64,000 nucleotides of DNA, taken from Ilyonectria destructans (lineage: Eukaryota; Ascomycota; Sordariomycetes; Hypocreales; Nectriaceae). A model generated the notes under the pieces. It made no database searches and was not told the origin of the DNA. It saw only the letters and a program-made list of their open reading frames with translations. Location of the stretch: positions 1,426,001 to 1,490,000 of the forward strand of contig JAHEWK010000002.1 in the NCBI GenBank assembly GCA_020740775.1, read 5' to 3'. The translations under genes were made by a program, and so were the position numbers. Positions 46,851 to 59,360 of the stretch are shown here, piece after piece. Every line of letters starts with the position of its first letter. Position 1 is the stretch's first letter.

Positions 46851-49800
46851 ATGAAGCAACGTTTCTCGTCCCTGGACGTCAAGGTGGGACGAGCCGAGCT
46901 CTTGCTGTGGCTCGCTAGTTGCTGATTCATACCCCGCAGGTCATCGCCCATGAGCTCCAAGAGCATCTGGTGACTCTGCGACTGTCCAACGTCTACGACC
47001 TCTCCTCCAAGATCCTTCTCCTCAAGTTCTCGAAGCCCGATAACAAGAAGCAACTCGTCATTGATACCGGCTTTCGCTGCCACTTGACCGAGTTTGCTCG
47101 GACAACAGCTGCGGCCCCCTCCGCATTTGTCGCGCGGCTTCGAAAGTTCCTCAAGACCCGGCGGTTGACGGCAGTAACCCAAGTTGGAACCGACCGAGTC
47201 CTCGAGTTTCAGTTTAGCGACGGACAATACCGACTGTTTCTGGAGTTCTTCGCTGTATGTACCCCTGGTCCCATTGGTTGTTTCGAGTTGTCTGTTAAGT
47301 CATGTCTATACAGAGCGGCAACATCATCCTTACCGATGCCGACCTTAAGATCCTCACGCTTGCCAGAACTGTCTCGGAAGGAGAGGGCCAAGAGCCGCAA
47401 CGAGTCGGTCTTGAATATTCGCTAGTGAATCGGCAGAACTTTGCAGGAATCCCACCCTTGACCAAGGAGAGGGTACACGATGCCTTGAAAGCTGCCGTAG
47501 CCAAAGCCGCGGTGGCTGCGGCTTCTTCAAAAAAGATCAAGGGGAAACCTGGTGGTGATTTGAGAAAGGCTTTGGCTGTTTCCATCACGGAGCTGCCCCC
47601 AATCCTCGTGGATCACGCTTTGCAGAAGAACCAATTTGATACCACTACGAAACCCGAAGAAGTTTTGGCTAGTGAGACCCTACTAGACGAACTAGTCAAG
47701 TCACTCTCCGAAGCTCGTAAAACGGTTGAGAACATCACCAGTTCGGCTACCTGTCCCGGCTATATCTTTGCGAAGCGCCAAGCTCCCAAACCAGAAAGCA
47801 CCGAGGAGGGCGACTCGCAGAACAAACGAGAAGGTCTCCTTTACGAGGACTTCCACCCGTTCATCCCCCATAAGCTGGAAAAGGACCCAGCAGTTGAAGT
47901 TCTGGAATTCAAAAGCTACAACGAGACAGTTGACGAATTCTTTTCTTCAATAGAAGGTCAAAAGCTCGAGGCTAGACTGACTGAACGGGAAGTAGCAGCA
48001 AAGAGAAAGCTAGATGCGGCAAAACAGGAGCAGTCCAAGCGGATCGAGGGACTGCAGGAGGCGCAGACGCTGAACTTCCGCAAAGCCGCTGCCATCGAGG
48101 CCAACGTTGAGCGTGTCCAAGAGGCGATGGATGCGGTCAATGGACTGCTCGGCCAGGGTATGGATTGGGTAGACATCGGGAAGTTGGTTGAACGCGAAAA
48201 GAAGCGGAACAATCCCGTTGCCGACATCATCAAACTGCCTCTCAACCTGTCCGACAACCTTGTTACGTTGGAGCTTGCCGAGGAAGAAGTTGTGGAGGAA
48301 GAGGAAGACGATCCCTACGAAACCGATGATAGCGCATCGGACAGCGGCGACGAATCGACGGCTGCGAAAGGAAAGCCGTCTGGCAAGGAATTAGCAGTAG
48401 AGATCAACCTCACTCTCACCCCATGGAGCAATGCCAGAGAGTACTACGATCAACGAAAGACAGCGGTCGACAAGCAAGAGAAAACTCAACAACAGGTGGC
48501 GAAAGCATTGAAGAGCACTGAGCAGAAGATTAACCATGATCTTAAGAAGGGACTTAAGCAAGAAAAGGCCCTGCTTCAGCCAATCCGCAAGCAGTTGTGG
48601 TTTGAAAAGTTCATCTGGTTCATCTCGTCGGATGGGTACTTGGTCATCGGTGGCAAAGATGCTCAACAGAATGAGATCATCTACAAGAGATATCTGCGCA
48701 AGGGCGACGTCTACTGCCACGCTGATCTGCATGGCGCATCAAGCATCATCATCAAGAACAACCCCAAGACGCCAGATGCACCGATCCCACCGGCAACCCT
48801 ATCTCAAGCAGGCTCCCTTGCTGTATGCTCCTCAGATGCCTGGGACTCAAAGGCTGGCATGTCGGCTTGGTGGGTCAACGCCGACCAGGTTTCGAAATCA
48901 GCCCCTACCGGAGAGTTCCTGCCGACAGGAAGCTTCATGGTGAGAGACAAGAAGAACTTCCTCCCGCCCGCTCAACTTTTGCTTGGACTAGGCGTCATGT
49001 TCAAAATCAGCGAAGAGAGCATGGCCAGGCATGTGAAGCACCGGCTATACGACGGTGACTTTACTGCTGGTAACGAAGCGGCACGACCGACGCCATCCAA
49101 AGACTTGGATGAACACCAGTCGGCTGAGACAGAGCAATCAAACGTGGCAGAACATGATGAGGCCTCCGACGATGAGTCCGACGATGAGCAGCAACGAGAC
49201 GAAAAGCCCCGAGACAACCCGCTTCAGGCATTCGGTAGCGGAGACCGCGACGGGGATGTTCAAGAAGCTGAAGAAGGCATCTCGGAACTGAATGTTGACG
49301 ACAAGCCCGCCTCAGAGGAGACGCCTGCGCAGGAGGATGATGAACAGTCTGATGAGGAAGAAAGCGAGGGCCACGAACCCGCCGAATCTGTTGCTGAAGC
49401 ATCCGAAGCACCGAGCAAGTCGTCAGCTCAAGCCTCGGGAACTGGCACCCCAACTCCTGGGAAGAAGGCTGCTGCCAAACGTGGCCAACGCGGCAAAGCG
49501 AAGAAGATTGCTGCCAAGTATAGGAACCAAGATGACGACGACCGCGCCGCCGCAGAAGCCCTGATTGGCGCAGCAGCTGGTCGCGAGAAGGCCGAAGCCG
49601 AAGCCAAGGCCAAGCTCGACCGAGAGGCTGAACTCGCGGCCGCCAAGGAGCGCCGTCGGGCACAGCATCAGCGTCAGCAAAAGGAGACGGCCGAGCACGA
49701 GGAGATCCGGCGCGTCATGATGGACGAGGGCCTCGAAGTGCTTGACGCCGACGAGGCGGACCAGATGACGTCCCTCGACGCCCTCGTTGGAACGCCGCTG

Positions 49801-50187
49801 CCCGGCGACGAGATTCTTGAAATCATCCCCGTGTGCGCCCCATGGAACGCTCTGGGCCGTTTCAAATACAAGGCTAAACTACAGCCCGGCGCCACCAAGA
49901 AGGGCAAGGCCGTCAAGGAGATCCTCGAGCGCTGGAAGGCCGCCACCGCCAAGAAGGGCGTTGTCGACGAGACGGCCCGCGACTCGGAGCGCATGTGGCC
50001 CCGCGAGGTCGAGCTCCTTAAGGCGCTCAAGCCCGAAGAGACGTACAATTGCGTGCCAGTGGGCAAAGTAAGAGTCATGATGTCCGGTGGCACGTCTGGT
50101 GGCGGCGGTGGAGGTGGTGGTGGCGGTGGTGGCAAGAAGGGCCAGGGCAAGGGAGGAAGAGGCGGAAAAGGATCGAAGAGGTCATAA
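46851..50187 (+). CDS. Rqc2/Tae2 (NEMF), ribosome quality control subunit 2
   Basis: Three exons: 46851-46883, 46940-47254, 47314-50187; phase 0 junctions; 1073 aa, close to yeast Tae2. Rqc2 binds 60S subunits carrying stalled nascent chains, recruits Ala/Thr tRNAs for CAT-tail elongation and helps Ltn1 ubiquitinate the chain. Visible parts: NFACT-N domain at the N-terminus with Asp9 (MKQRFSSLD) and the Asp96-Arg97 pair (VGTDRVLEF), equivalent to the yeast D9 and D98/R99 residues needed for CAT tailing; coiled coil (about 330-520); NFACT-R/DUF814 domain with WFEKFIWFISSDGYLVIGGK and HADLHGASSIIIKN (about 540-650); an acidic low-complexity linker (about 690-790); a second coiled coil; and the C-terminal NFACT-C/DUF3441 region with PVCAPWNALGRFKYK. 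It ends in 12 consecutive Gly and a Lys/Gly-rich tail. No defects. Confidence 0.95.
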
Positions 50188-50538
50188 TCCAATAGTAGAT
50201 GTGATCGGACTTGCCAGGAAATCATACACATGAACTACCTATCAGGGGATTTTGGCACCCCTCGAAGTACTCCTTGAAATGAAAGACTAGCATCGTTCCC
50301 AACAGGCATTTCCCATATACGAGACGCTACCCCTATGTGCTGCAAGTATCCCAAGGTCTCAAGGTCTTGAAACAGTGATAAATTTAATAAAAAGACTGCG
50401 AGACTTATTGCGAAAATAATAATATTTATAGTACGTTAGAAATGTATTATACTTAGATTAAAAGGCATCATCACCATCGCCCAGAGCTAATGCATTTTAG
50501 CCGGGTCATGGTCAGGGACTTATCTCAAAACTCCCGTC
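50188..50538. other. Convergent 3' intergenic region with a short AT-rich patch
   Basis: Between the stop of Rqc2 (+) and the stop of the O-methyltransferase (-). Positions about 50380-50465 are strongly AT-rich (AATAATAATATTTATAG and similar). This is probably shared 3'UTR and polyadenylation sequence; a small RIP-eroded fragment is possible. Confidence 0.55.
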
Positions 50539-52337
50539 TCACGCCTCCTTGATCTCCTCGGCGGGAATCTCAACCTTCTGCTCCTCCTTCGTCTCCTCCA
50601 CCTCCTCAGCCTCGGTCTTCTCGACGCTCTCGGGCATCCAAACGGCCTCAACAACGCTCATCCTGCATCCAGGGCTCCTCGAAACGCCCTAGTCGCCACG
50701 TTAGTATGCCGTACCGTCGGATAGGGGCAAAATGAGATGAGAGTACGCACCTTGAAGACGAACCGCTCGTCGACAGCCTTGAAGAGCTCCCGGAACTCGG
50801 TCTCGGTTCGCTCTTGGGCGTTCAGCACCGCCAGCATCACCATGTCCATGCTGCGCATGATCTTCTCGTCCCAGGGGTTCTCGGCTCCGACATCGCGAAG
50901 GCAGTGGTCGTTGATGACGACGCGAGCACCGGGCTTGAGCGCCGGGATGAGGCTCTTGATGATCTTGATGGCGTAAGGAGTCGAGTAGTTGTGAATGATC
51001 CAGCGGAAGAAGTAGACTGGAGAGCCAAGGTCAGTATCCGTAACATGTCAAGGTCAGTCGAACATACCATCAGCACCATGGACGGGTTGCTCGGTGAAGA
51101 AGTCGTGAGCCTGTAGCGTGATGCGCGTGGACACGTCCTCGTCAGGGGAGATTGGCTTGGGTGCGCTATCGACCGTCTTTTGCAAATCTTGCACGACAAA
51201 CTTGGTCTTCTTCCACTTCTTGCCCAAGTCGACACACACGAAGCCGTGGCTTCCGCCGACATCGACAAAGGTGCCATCCTTGGCATCCACGTCGGACAGA
51301 TCGTAGTTGTCGACAAAGTGGCGCACCTCGTATCCCTCGCCACCAGTCAAGCTGGCCATGGCGCCGCCCATGCGCTTGGCGCGCGCGGGGTCCTTGCCAA
51401 AGGTGACGAACATGGGTTCCTGGTTGACCGTGTTGAAGGCAAAGTTGAAGCCGGTACGGGTCAGCTCGGTGCCCTCGGGATAGGTCTGCAGAGACTGGAG
51501 CGAGTGGGCGGCAGCCGGGAAGATGTCCTCGGAATTGAAGCCCACCCAGGCCTGCAGAGGGCCGTCCTCGGCGAGCATGCGGGAGGCGGCGGTGTGGGCG
51601 ATGAGACCGGGCGAGGGCTCGTGGAAGATGTAGTTGGTCATGGCATGGCGGAGAGCACGAGCGAGGTTGATGGGATCCAGCGTAGTCTTGGTTTGGAGCT
51701 CGGCAAGCGGAATGGGCGCATCGATAGGGACGAGCTTGGCTTGGACAGGGTGAGCGATGAAAAGCTAAGGGGACTCAAATTCACATACCAATTCCGTAGC
51801 TGTTGAGGAGTTGGAGACTCAGAGTATCGAGGAACTGCGCAACTGGTCAGCCCTCCGCCCGTCATAAACCCGGGTTAGACTTACACTCCAGACACCCCAT
51901 CGAACATGCTCTCTGGGACCGCGAACTAAAGCGCCGAGCTCCCTGGTAGCATATACAATCTCCTGGCGGCTGTTCTGTATATCGGCGGGCAGCGGGGGGA
52001 AGTCTCCCGCATCGTTGACGTCGAAGCCGGCATTGGGAAGGTTGTTGTCCCTCATGTACTTGTCGAGCTTCTCCGTCTCCCGGGTGATCTTCTTGGCGAG
52101 CTCAATCATGTGCGAAGTGGACGAAACAGCCGCCGCCTCGGATGGAGGAGTTGCATCGGGCTCTGTCTCGGTCGCCGACGACGACTGGGGCGTCGGCTGG
52201 TCGCTCTTGGACATGAACTGGGCCAAGCCGCTCAAGGACATGCGGTTCTGCTTCTTGCGATCGGCCTCGTCCGCGTTGCCATTCGTGGCGGCTCCGTTTG
52301 AGCTGTGAAGCCACGACGGGACTCTGAGCTTGGCCAT
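50539..52337 (-). CDS. SAM-dependent O-methyltransferase (COMT-like, plant/fungal type)
   Basis: Five exons: 52337-51885, 51834-51789, 51739-51068, 51016-50751, 50688-50539; introns 49-62 nt, all phases consistent; 528 aa. Family members methylate hydroxyls of aromatic or polyketide substrates. Seen: an N-terminal ~90-residue Ser-rich region; a dimerisation-type helical part (FLDTLSLQLLNSYGIAKLVP, then PIPLAELQTKT); SAM motif I VDVGGSHGF near residue 322; the presumed catalytic His in RWIIHNYS near residue 398; and the family's closing motif GCRMSVVEAVW. An unusual Glu/Lys-rich tail of about 30 residues follows. The first ATG is MAKLRVPSW; TTG opens the frame further upstream. It lies tail-to-tail with Rqc2 and head-to-tail with the LaeA-like gene. 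The substrate cannot be told from sequence. Confidence 0.92.
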
Positions 52338-54092
52338 GGTTGCAGAGGGGTCCAACGGCGAGTGTGCAGATTCCAGGAAACCAAGGATTTGTTTTTGGTT
52401 GGCTTTCTGGTTTGTTTTAATCTGCTCAAGTGAATGAAGTTAGCCCCCGCTGTTGGATCAAGCCCGAATGGCATGCATGCGCGCTGCGCTGGGCTCGCGC
52501 GGGACAGGAGGTCCGGCCGAGCTGTTGGACGCCAAAAAAGCAAAGCTGAAAGGTAGCAGAAGCCACTCGGCGTCGTACTAAAAGTCGATAGACACAACAC
52601 ATGCAGCGAACTCATGCAGCGCATCGCAGATGTGAGAAGATTGGGTGTCGCCAGGGCGGCCTATGAGATGAGCGGCCCATGGGCGTTCGGGTGAATCCCA
52701 CGGCGGGGAGGATTTGCGTGCTCAGACGTGTTGAGGGAAACATGTTACATTGTAATCCATGCCGACACGAGGAGCCCATGTGGCATCATGTACACGCTGG
52801 ACGCCCATTCGTTACCGCCGGGCGAGAGACAGGCCCGATGTGTCTCAGACAGAGGGCATCTCAACCATGACCCTATGCTCGCCGTGGCGTTTGCCTTGGG
52901 TGCCGCCACGGGAACTGCCTTCACAAAACGTCTCTCTCTAGTCAGCCACCCAGCACGGGATGTGCTCCGAGGATCGAGAAAAGGGAGAGGGTGAAACCAG
53001 GTCCACACGAGCAGGAAAGGGCCGTCTTTGAGGACAGCTTCTCTCAACTTGAGCGCTGCTAGTTTCGGGCTCCCGGTCGCTCGGTGCAGGTGCAACGAAT
53101 CTCCTCTCCTCGGCCTTGTCTTGGGCGTCGCACGACGGGAGGACGCCATTGTGAACCCGCCCAGAAAAATCATATCCCCGATTGGGTGGAGAAAGCAGTG
53201 ATGATGAGTGTCATGGTGAATGCTGGATGGAGATGGTACGTTCGGAACGGGTGGAATGACTGCAATGAAAGACTTTGCACGTACGTAAGAACAAAACCGA
53301 CGCTGTGTTGCGCACTGTAGCGGCGGCAGTTAGCTATTGGACGGAGACGATTGCCGCCAAAGTCAGGATTGATCAGCACAAGACAGCCTACCAAAACAAA
53401 AGTAAGCAATTGATGATGGAAATCTCCGATGGTGCCGTTGCAGAGTAGCAAAGCCGGAAAGGCCAAGGGGAACAGGAATCAGGGAGATCAGTTAAATTGG
53501 GTTCGCGCCAAAAACCCCGGGATCTAAGGGCCCGACCAGTGTCCGCTCCAGTGTCCGTCTCCTAGTGCGCTATGCGTACATCCATGATCCAGCCAGGGGA
53601 CGCCAGTAGAAGGGCCTGTGATTCCGAACTTGGCCGCATCCGTAGTTGAACATGTGTCCGCGAGGCTCGCCATTCTTATCCATCGCATGATCCGTCATGT
53701 CTCCTCGTCTCGACAAGATACGTCAATGCCCGACCCAGAATAGTCCTAGAATAGTCCCAGCACCTGTCGCAACACCAGCCCAGCATCAGCCCAGCAGCAC
53801 CAGCATTGGCATCCGCAAGCCTCAGCGCTGATGGAGTCGACTAATTTCCACACCATGGCCCCACGTCTCCAGCGGTCCGGCACGATGCGCCTAACGAACT
53901 AGTGGGCCACGCCCCTCACCACCCAGGAAACCGTAGAGTTTCTCACCGGAAAGGAACCATTCCTCTATTCCCGTAATCAATCCGTGTGGGTCTTCCGTGG
54001 GTGCAGCGCAGTGTGCAGGTGCGTGCGTATATGTACACGTCTCCTTGTCCAAGAGGAAGAAAACCCCTCCTCCATTTATTCTCCATTCATAC
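52338..54092. other. Promoter of the O-methyltransferase gene; otherwise no gene seen
   Basis: About 1.75 kb. Short ORFs on both strands do not resemble known proteins. The segment near 54092 is the likely 3'UTR of the LaeA-like gene. Confidence 0.55.
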
Positions 54093-55824
54093 CTATGTTG
54101 GCTTCTGGCCGTAGACAATATGACATGGCATGTACATCAGCATCGTGTTGCTGCTGTAGGCCCTACGCACGTCAATCAGGAGCATTTCCACCTGCTCCCG
54201 ATTCCACCCCAGTCCCCGGGTCAGGGGCCCTAGGGCAATAGCCTGCATCCCGTCCATCAGGATCGTCCGCCAGTAGAGACCCACCGTCTTCAGAACCTTG
54301 TTCTTGGGCCACGTTCCCAGAGGTACGTGGAACACTCGCTCTGTGACATTGACGAAGCCTGCTTCTCGCATCATGCTCGCCAGATGACCACCTGCTGCGG
54401 CGTGGAAGTTCACACCCAGTGCGCCGAGACCTTCATTCACGAGTGACCAATACTTTGCAATGGGGTGCTCAGGTGGCACCACACCGTTGCGGGTTGCGCT
54501 ATGTGGCTTGTGGTGAATCTCCTGGAGCTCGAACCAGCCTCCTGGCTTGATATGTCTAATTCTATAAGCAAAATCCATGTCAACAGGACGGCAGGCCGAC
54601 TTACTCCAGGCCCCGACGCAATAGCCGTGGCCAGTCCTTGACGGCCATCACAGTGTGCCGAGAGTGAATGTAGTCAAAGTGGTTTCGGGGGTGGAGCCAT
54701 GGCGACTCGACGTCGTCCACCATGAACCGGACGTTGGGTGGCAGCCAGTCAGGTTGGATTGGGGATAGGTCGACGCCAAGGACGTTGGCGCTCGAGTACT
54801 GATCACCCACTGCCACATGTCAGCTTCTTGTCCAATGACAAACACCTCTCCAGAGACACTCACTCTCGATGGCCCAGATACCAGTACCAGTCCCGATATC
54901 AAGGATCTCTTGGGGATGTTCTCCTATAGGTGCAAAATTGAGCTTTTGGTTGCCGAGCAGTTTGATCATGGCATGTTTCATGTCCTCTCTCTCCTGTTCG
55001 ACATCATCGTTGGGGAAGTTGTAGGTACCCTCTCGGAATCGGTGATAGCGACGGCCGTTCTCATACATGTAATCTCGGATGGACGACTCCATGGATGTGC
55101 TACCAGATGTGATGCTATCACTCTCGTAACCGGCATCCGATCTGGCCTCTCCGACAGTACTGGCTTCCTCGCTATCGGCAACAATAGTATCCTCGGCCTC
55201 GAACAATGCAGCTCTGGAGAGTACATCTTGCTCGAATGTTGAAAGCTCAGGGAAAATAGAAACGCCGTTGGGATGGGTCAGTGGGGACATGACCATTGAG
55301 TCTGGTCGTCTGTGTTCCGGTTTGGATGCCAGGTCAGTGCCGGAAGGCGACAATTCGGGGATGTCGACCGCATCTTTGGTGAGATCCAGAGGGGGGATAA
55401 CATGTCCAGTCTCGGGGTGAATGAGCCGTGGTGTTTCTTGGCCTGGTGTCTTCAGACCCGCCTCTGACGATGCCTCGTGTTGTTGTGTCTGTATCCAAGC
55501 TTCGGTCTTGTTCTGTGCATCATGTCCTCGGGACAGTGTGCTCTCTGGCAGGGAGTGTGTCGTGGTCGCCTCCTGCGGTAGATCTGGGGTGGACGCTGCT
55601 GCACTCTTCACGTCGTTGGGCTCTGGAATTTGTACAACATGACCCTCGTCAGGATTTTGGGAGGGTAGCACCTCAGTGGGCTTCTGGTCTTCATGCTCTC
55701 CAGCACTTGGGGGAGCAACTGGGTGGACCTGATCTTCCATAGATTTGCCGCTAGCAGGGAGCAAGACAGCTTCAATGGTCATGGTGCTTGCAATGTCTCG
55801 TTTGGGGGGATTGGTGGTGTCCAT
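54093..55824 (-). CDS. LaeA-like methyltransferase (Methyltransf_23 type)
   Basis: Three exons: 55824-54864, 54809-54605, 54561-54093; introns of 54 and 43 nt, phases consistent; 544 aa. The first ~230 residues are acidic, Pro/Ser/Thr-rich and disordered. The family core follows: Tyr-rich GYESDSITSGSTSMESSIRD, RYHRFREGTYNFPNDD, SAM motif I EILDIGTGTGIWAIE near residue 310, VLGVDLSPIQPDWLPPNVRF, FDYIHSRHT, HIKPGGWFELQE and a C-terminal helical part. Fungal genomes hold many such LaeA/UMTA-like paralogues. Only LaeA itself is established as a secondary-metabolism regulator of the velvet complex, so this one should be called LaeA-like only. The 43-nt intron (GTAAGT...TTATAG) is near the lower size limit for fungi. 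Confidence 0.92.
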
Positions 55825-57419
55825 GGTGATGATCGCTGGAGGTAGCGTAGTGTTGGACGGGGGTTATGGCCGGTACTCGGTACTGGCGGCTGGATAGGCG
55901 GCACAAGGGGTACCTAGCAGCCACCACGTCTGAGCGCTTGCGATGCAATGACAGGGACGCGAATCCCAGCTCTCAGAGACGGCGGCAAGATTGATCCGGC
56001 GATGGTGACGATGGTACCGAGTGTCCGGAACGCGAGGGGACCTGAAAGCACCCGGCGGACAACTGGTGATCGATTTGGTGCACGGTCTTACACCAGCGTT
56101 GGGAGCTGCTGGGCAGTGCAGGGCTGGCGATGATGCTGCAATAGAGCTTGGCGTCCTTCAAAAGCAGGATGCGCGTCGGGGATTCGCGTACGATGGAGAG
56201 GGGCCGGGTCCTGGAAGTCGTCGGTTGCAGCGGCGGCGCGAGAAATGATATAGAGCAGATGAGCAGAAGAGAGGACTAGAGAGTCGGGCGCGAGGCGTTG
56301 AGCGACATGCAGAAGGGAAGTCTTTATTCGGCGGATGAGAAGCGTCGGGGATTTGATGGGATGGTGACGGGCCACTGGGAGGGGATGGGGCCAGGGGAGG
56401 AGGCTTCTGTACGAGGGAGGAAACAGGTGGGGCAGCGCCCGCCCGCCCCAGCCCAGGCCCAGGTCGGTCCCGGTCGGCAGGTCCATGTCGGCCACCAGTC
56501 GCGCCTTCCTTGCGCCTTTATGATCCAGACTCTCGGCGCTGGTGCTAACCTATTTATTTTTTTAACCCGAACACACTGCAAGCCCTGCATCACCTCCACG
56601 AATCTACGATTCTAGCCAGAAGCTCAGGGCCACCAAGACCCCTCGTGAACTAATGCAAATCAGCGCTTGTCGGTCCAGGCCGCCCAGATCTATTGCCTTT
56701 GCAGCCCCGTACGCAAGGAGCGCACTGGCGGGCGGCGCAGCGCTCGAGGAGGTTGCTTCCAATGCGCGCTCGTTGCTTTTTGCTGCCGCTTTTGATGCCT
56801 CGGTGACGAGTCGAATCTCAAGATTTGACGTGTTGCTTCGCTTCCCTGTGGGCTGCTGCTCACTGTGACGCCGAGCATGCAGCCTCAGCTTGGCCTTCCC
56901 AGTATATTTCTTTTTCCTCATCCCCTCTTACCCATTTCGATGTCGCATTGGTATCAACTTACGTATCCTGCATACCTCCTCCGGGACCGATGCGGCATGG
57001 GGGTGGAGAGTGTAAAGTTTCGAGGCGTTAATGATTATTACTATCGCGATGTGGCTAGTTCCCTTAGCGCTTGTGAGTCTCCTCTTTACCCACCAGCCAG
57101 TACCCCGAGTCCTTGTTTCCTCTCACACTCAAACGGTCTGTTGAATCTGAGATATGACCCCCGCAATGTGATAGACGGCGTTAGACGTGGTCGACGCTGC
57201 TCTCAGTCCGGCCGCTTCCCGCAAGTGCCCGATTTACATCTCTAGGGTAGTTTGTCGTGACCCCTCCACGCTCTCCACATCCACAACTTCATCCAAAAGC
57301 ACCTCCAGTATCCACTTTTTGGCAGAGACAATTCGACGTCACCATCCGCTCAGTTAATTGCTCATTGTCCGGCTGGTTAATTTTTATGCAACTCCGACCC
57401 CCTCTCGTCCTGTCCTCCA
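55825..57419. other. Divergent promoter region between the LaeA-like gene and the next plus-strand gene
   Basis: About 1.6 kb shared upstream region. G/A-rich on the plus strand at about 56290-56470. No ORF with known features and no RNA gene recognised. Confidence 0.6.
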
Positions 57420-58604
57420 ATGTCTCGGCACGTAAAGTTTACCTATTGCGTTGGCAGTCCCTCCTTTCAACCGGATGATCTCATCCAGGATGTCGACCGA
57501 CAAAAGCAAGCCCTAGATCTCCTGACCCAAAACGACCTGTACAACGCCAGTCGGGTCCTGCTACAACTGCCCGAGCGGGACCTGTATACCTACCATGCCA
57601 TAACAAGTGTTAAGCTGGCCGAGGTCCAGGCCGTCGTCAACCTCGGTGGTGCAAACGGCCTCCACGCCTGGTACCGCAACGAGGACCGCTCGCCTGTAAG
57701 ACCCCATTCATCGACGTTCTACTAGGGCACAGGCTGAAACTCGCTACAGAGAGATCCGCCTCCGCAGGCAGACGCAGATGCCTACATCTCCGTCTTTAAC
57801 CCGGCGACGGCAACGGCATCGGCACTCAAGAACTTGGGCACCAACGCCAAGAAGGGTTCCATTCGAAGCGAGACTGCGGCCAACCTCGCGGACAAACGAT
57901 ATCTGCACCCCGCCTTGACGGCGAAACTGACCATTCCCAAGTCCAAGAAGCCGCCCAGCCCCAACCCGTACTACGACTTCTGGGCATGGTCCTGTCGCAC
58001 ACTGGAGTGGTGTGGCCCTTGCCTGTCCGCAGAGCGGGTGGCCACCAGCCACCACATCCTCCCGATTTTCATGCATCATTTTGGTTGCGCCACACCGTCT
58101 CACGAGAGCCTGGAGATACTCAAAATTCTAGCTGATGGACGGCCAGTGGCAGACATGGGTTCCGGAAACGGCTACTGGTCGTTTATGCTTCGGCAGTACG
58201 GCCTCCAGACCCACCCGGTAGACAACATGCAGAGCGAATGGCGAGTGAACTGGGTCAGCGACACAACCATCTCCGATGGTGTCAAGTGGTTGCGCAAAAA
58301 CGCGGGAGGCAAAGACATGGTCCTCCTGCTGGTGTACCCTGTCGTGGGCGGCGGAGTCGGAGGTGGCACCGAAGGTGGCTTTACACGTAATCTGGTTGAT
58401 GCCTTTGAAGGTGACACGATTGCGGTCGTCGGCACGCAGAATGGCAACAGCTACACGGGATTCAAGGGTATGACGATGGACCAGTTTATGGAGAGGGAGC
58501 ACAAAGAGTGGACCAAGGTGGTGCAGATTGCCTTGCCCAGTTTTGCTGGCAAGGATGAGGCGCTGTACGTCTTTCAGAGAGGAGACAGGGTGCCTCGTGA
58601 GTAG
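57420..58604 (+). CDS. Conserved-looking fungal protein with a methyltransferase-like SAM motif
   Basis: Two exons, 57420-57695 and 57750-58604, phase 0, intron 54 nt (GTAAGA...CTACAG); 376 aa from the first ATG (MSRHVKFTYC). The N-terminal ~95 residues are helical and lack a known domain. After a Lys/Pro linker come YYDFWAWSCRTLEWCGPCLS, then PVADMGSGNGYWSFMLRQYG near residue 215. This resembles Rossmann-type motif I (D-x-G-S/C-G-x-G) of class I methyltransferases, followed by a plausible acidic strand-2 end (PVDNMQSEWR). The C-terminal half contains MVLLLVYPVVGGG and ALYVFQRGDRV, like the later strands of that fold. I do not recognise a named family. Methyltransferase activity is an inference, and the substrate is unknown. 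Two Trp-Cys pairs are unusual for the fold. Confidence 0.85.
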
Positions 58605-59360
58605 ATATTGAAAGTACACCCAACTTGAAACGTCCCAAGCTAGTCCTCTTGGGCAGCACGCTACTAATTATTGCATCTTTCAACTACGTCCATGAATTTG
58701 CTAACGCACGGCGTTAATTTCACAAAGGTCTTGGTGGAAGCCTTGGTGGAATTTTGCAATATGCCGTGTAATTATGGTCGTCGGGCATCCGCCAGACCAA
58801 CGAGACCAATAAAGTACGAAAGTGTTGGGTAGCTCGTATCTACGAAATACGATATCGTAATTCTCCGTGAAAAGAAAAGTGAGCTGTGGACATGATAAAC
58901 ACCATGATGTCACAAAGCTAACATTGTTTATCTTGGTGAGACATAACTTACGGAGTACTTAGTCTCCAGATTGGGCGCCGAGAGTTGTCTGATTTTTTGA
59001 CCGGGTATAATGGAGATCAATGTGGCTCGTGCTCATGCTTTGCCATTTTGATCGTACTCTCGCCTTGCTGGGCGGCTGCGAATCCCTCTCTTCTCAAGTA
59101 CCACATCGGCTCGGCTGCTGGGTTCCCTCCAAGGCATCCAAACGAAGGCAGCCAATACTGTTGACTCCCCCTCCTCCAATTGATCTGCGATGGATTTGAC
59201 TCCTGAAATGGACATATTGCGGTTTGACTCACAACGACCTGGCCATTTTTTTTGGCCCCCACCCAAGCGGTCATTACGTCGCGCATACACCTCGTGTTTT
59301 CAACCAGCGGCCATTCTCTTTCTGACGCTTACGCCGTCATGCCAGCCGGGTCTAAAATCT
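58605..59360. other. Intergenic region downstream of the methyltransferase-like gene
   Basis: 3'UTR and spacer, moderately AT-rich at 58690-59000. ACTTACGGAGTACTTAG at about 58947 is a TACGGAGTAC-type word. Nothing else supported. Confidence 0.5.

Noticed and set aside
51180..51806. 208-codon plus-strand ORF
   Set aside because: It is antisense to the O-methyltransferase exon with catalytic and SAM motifs.
50539..58604. Secondary-metabolite gene cluster
   Set aside because: Only methyltransferase-type genes are present; no backbone synthase, oxidase, transporter or regulator specific to such a cluster.
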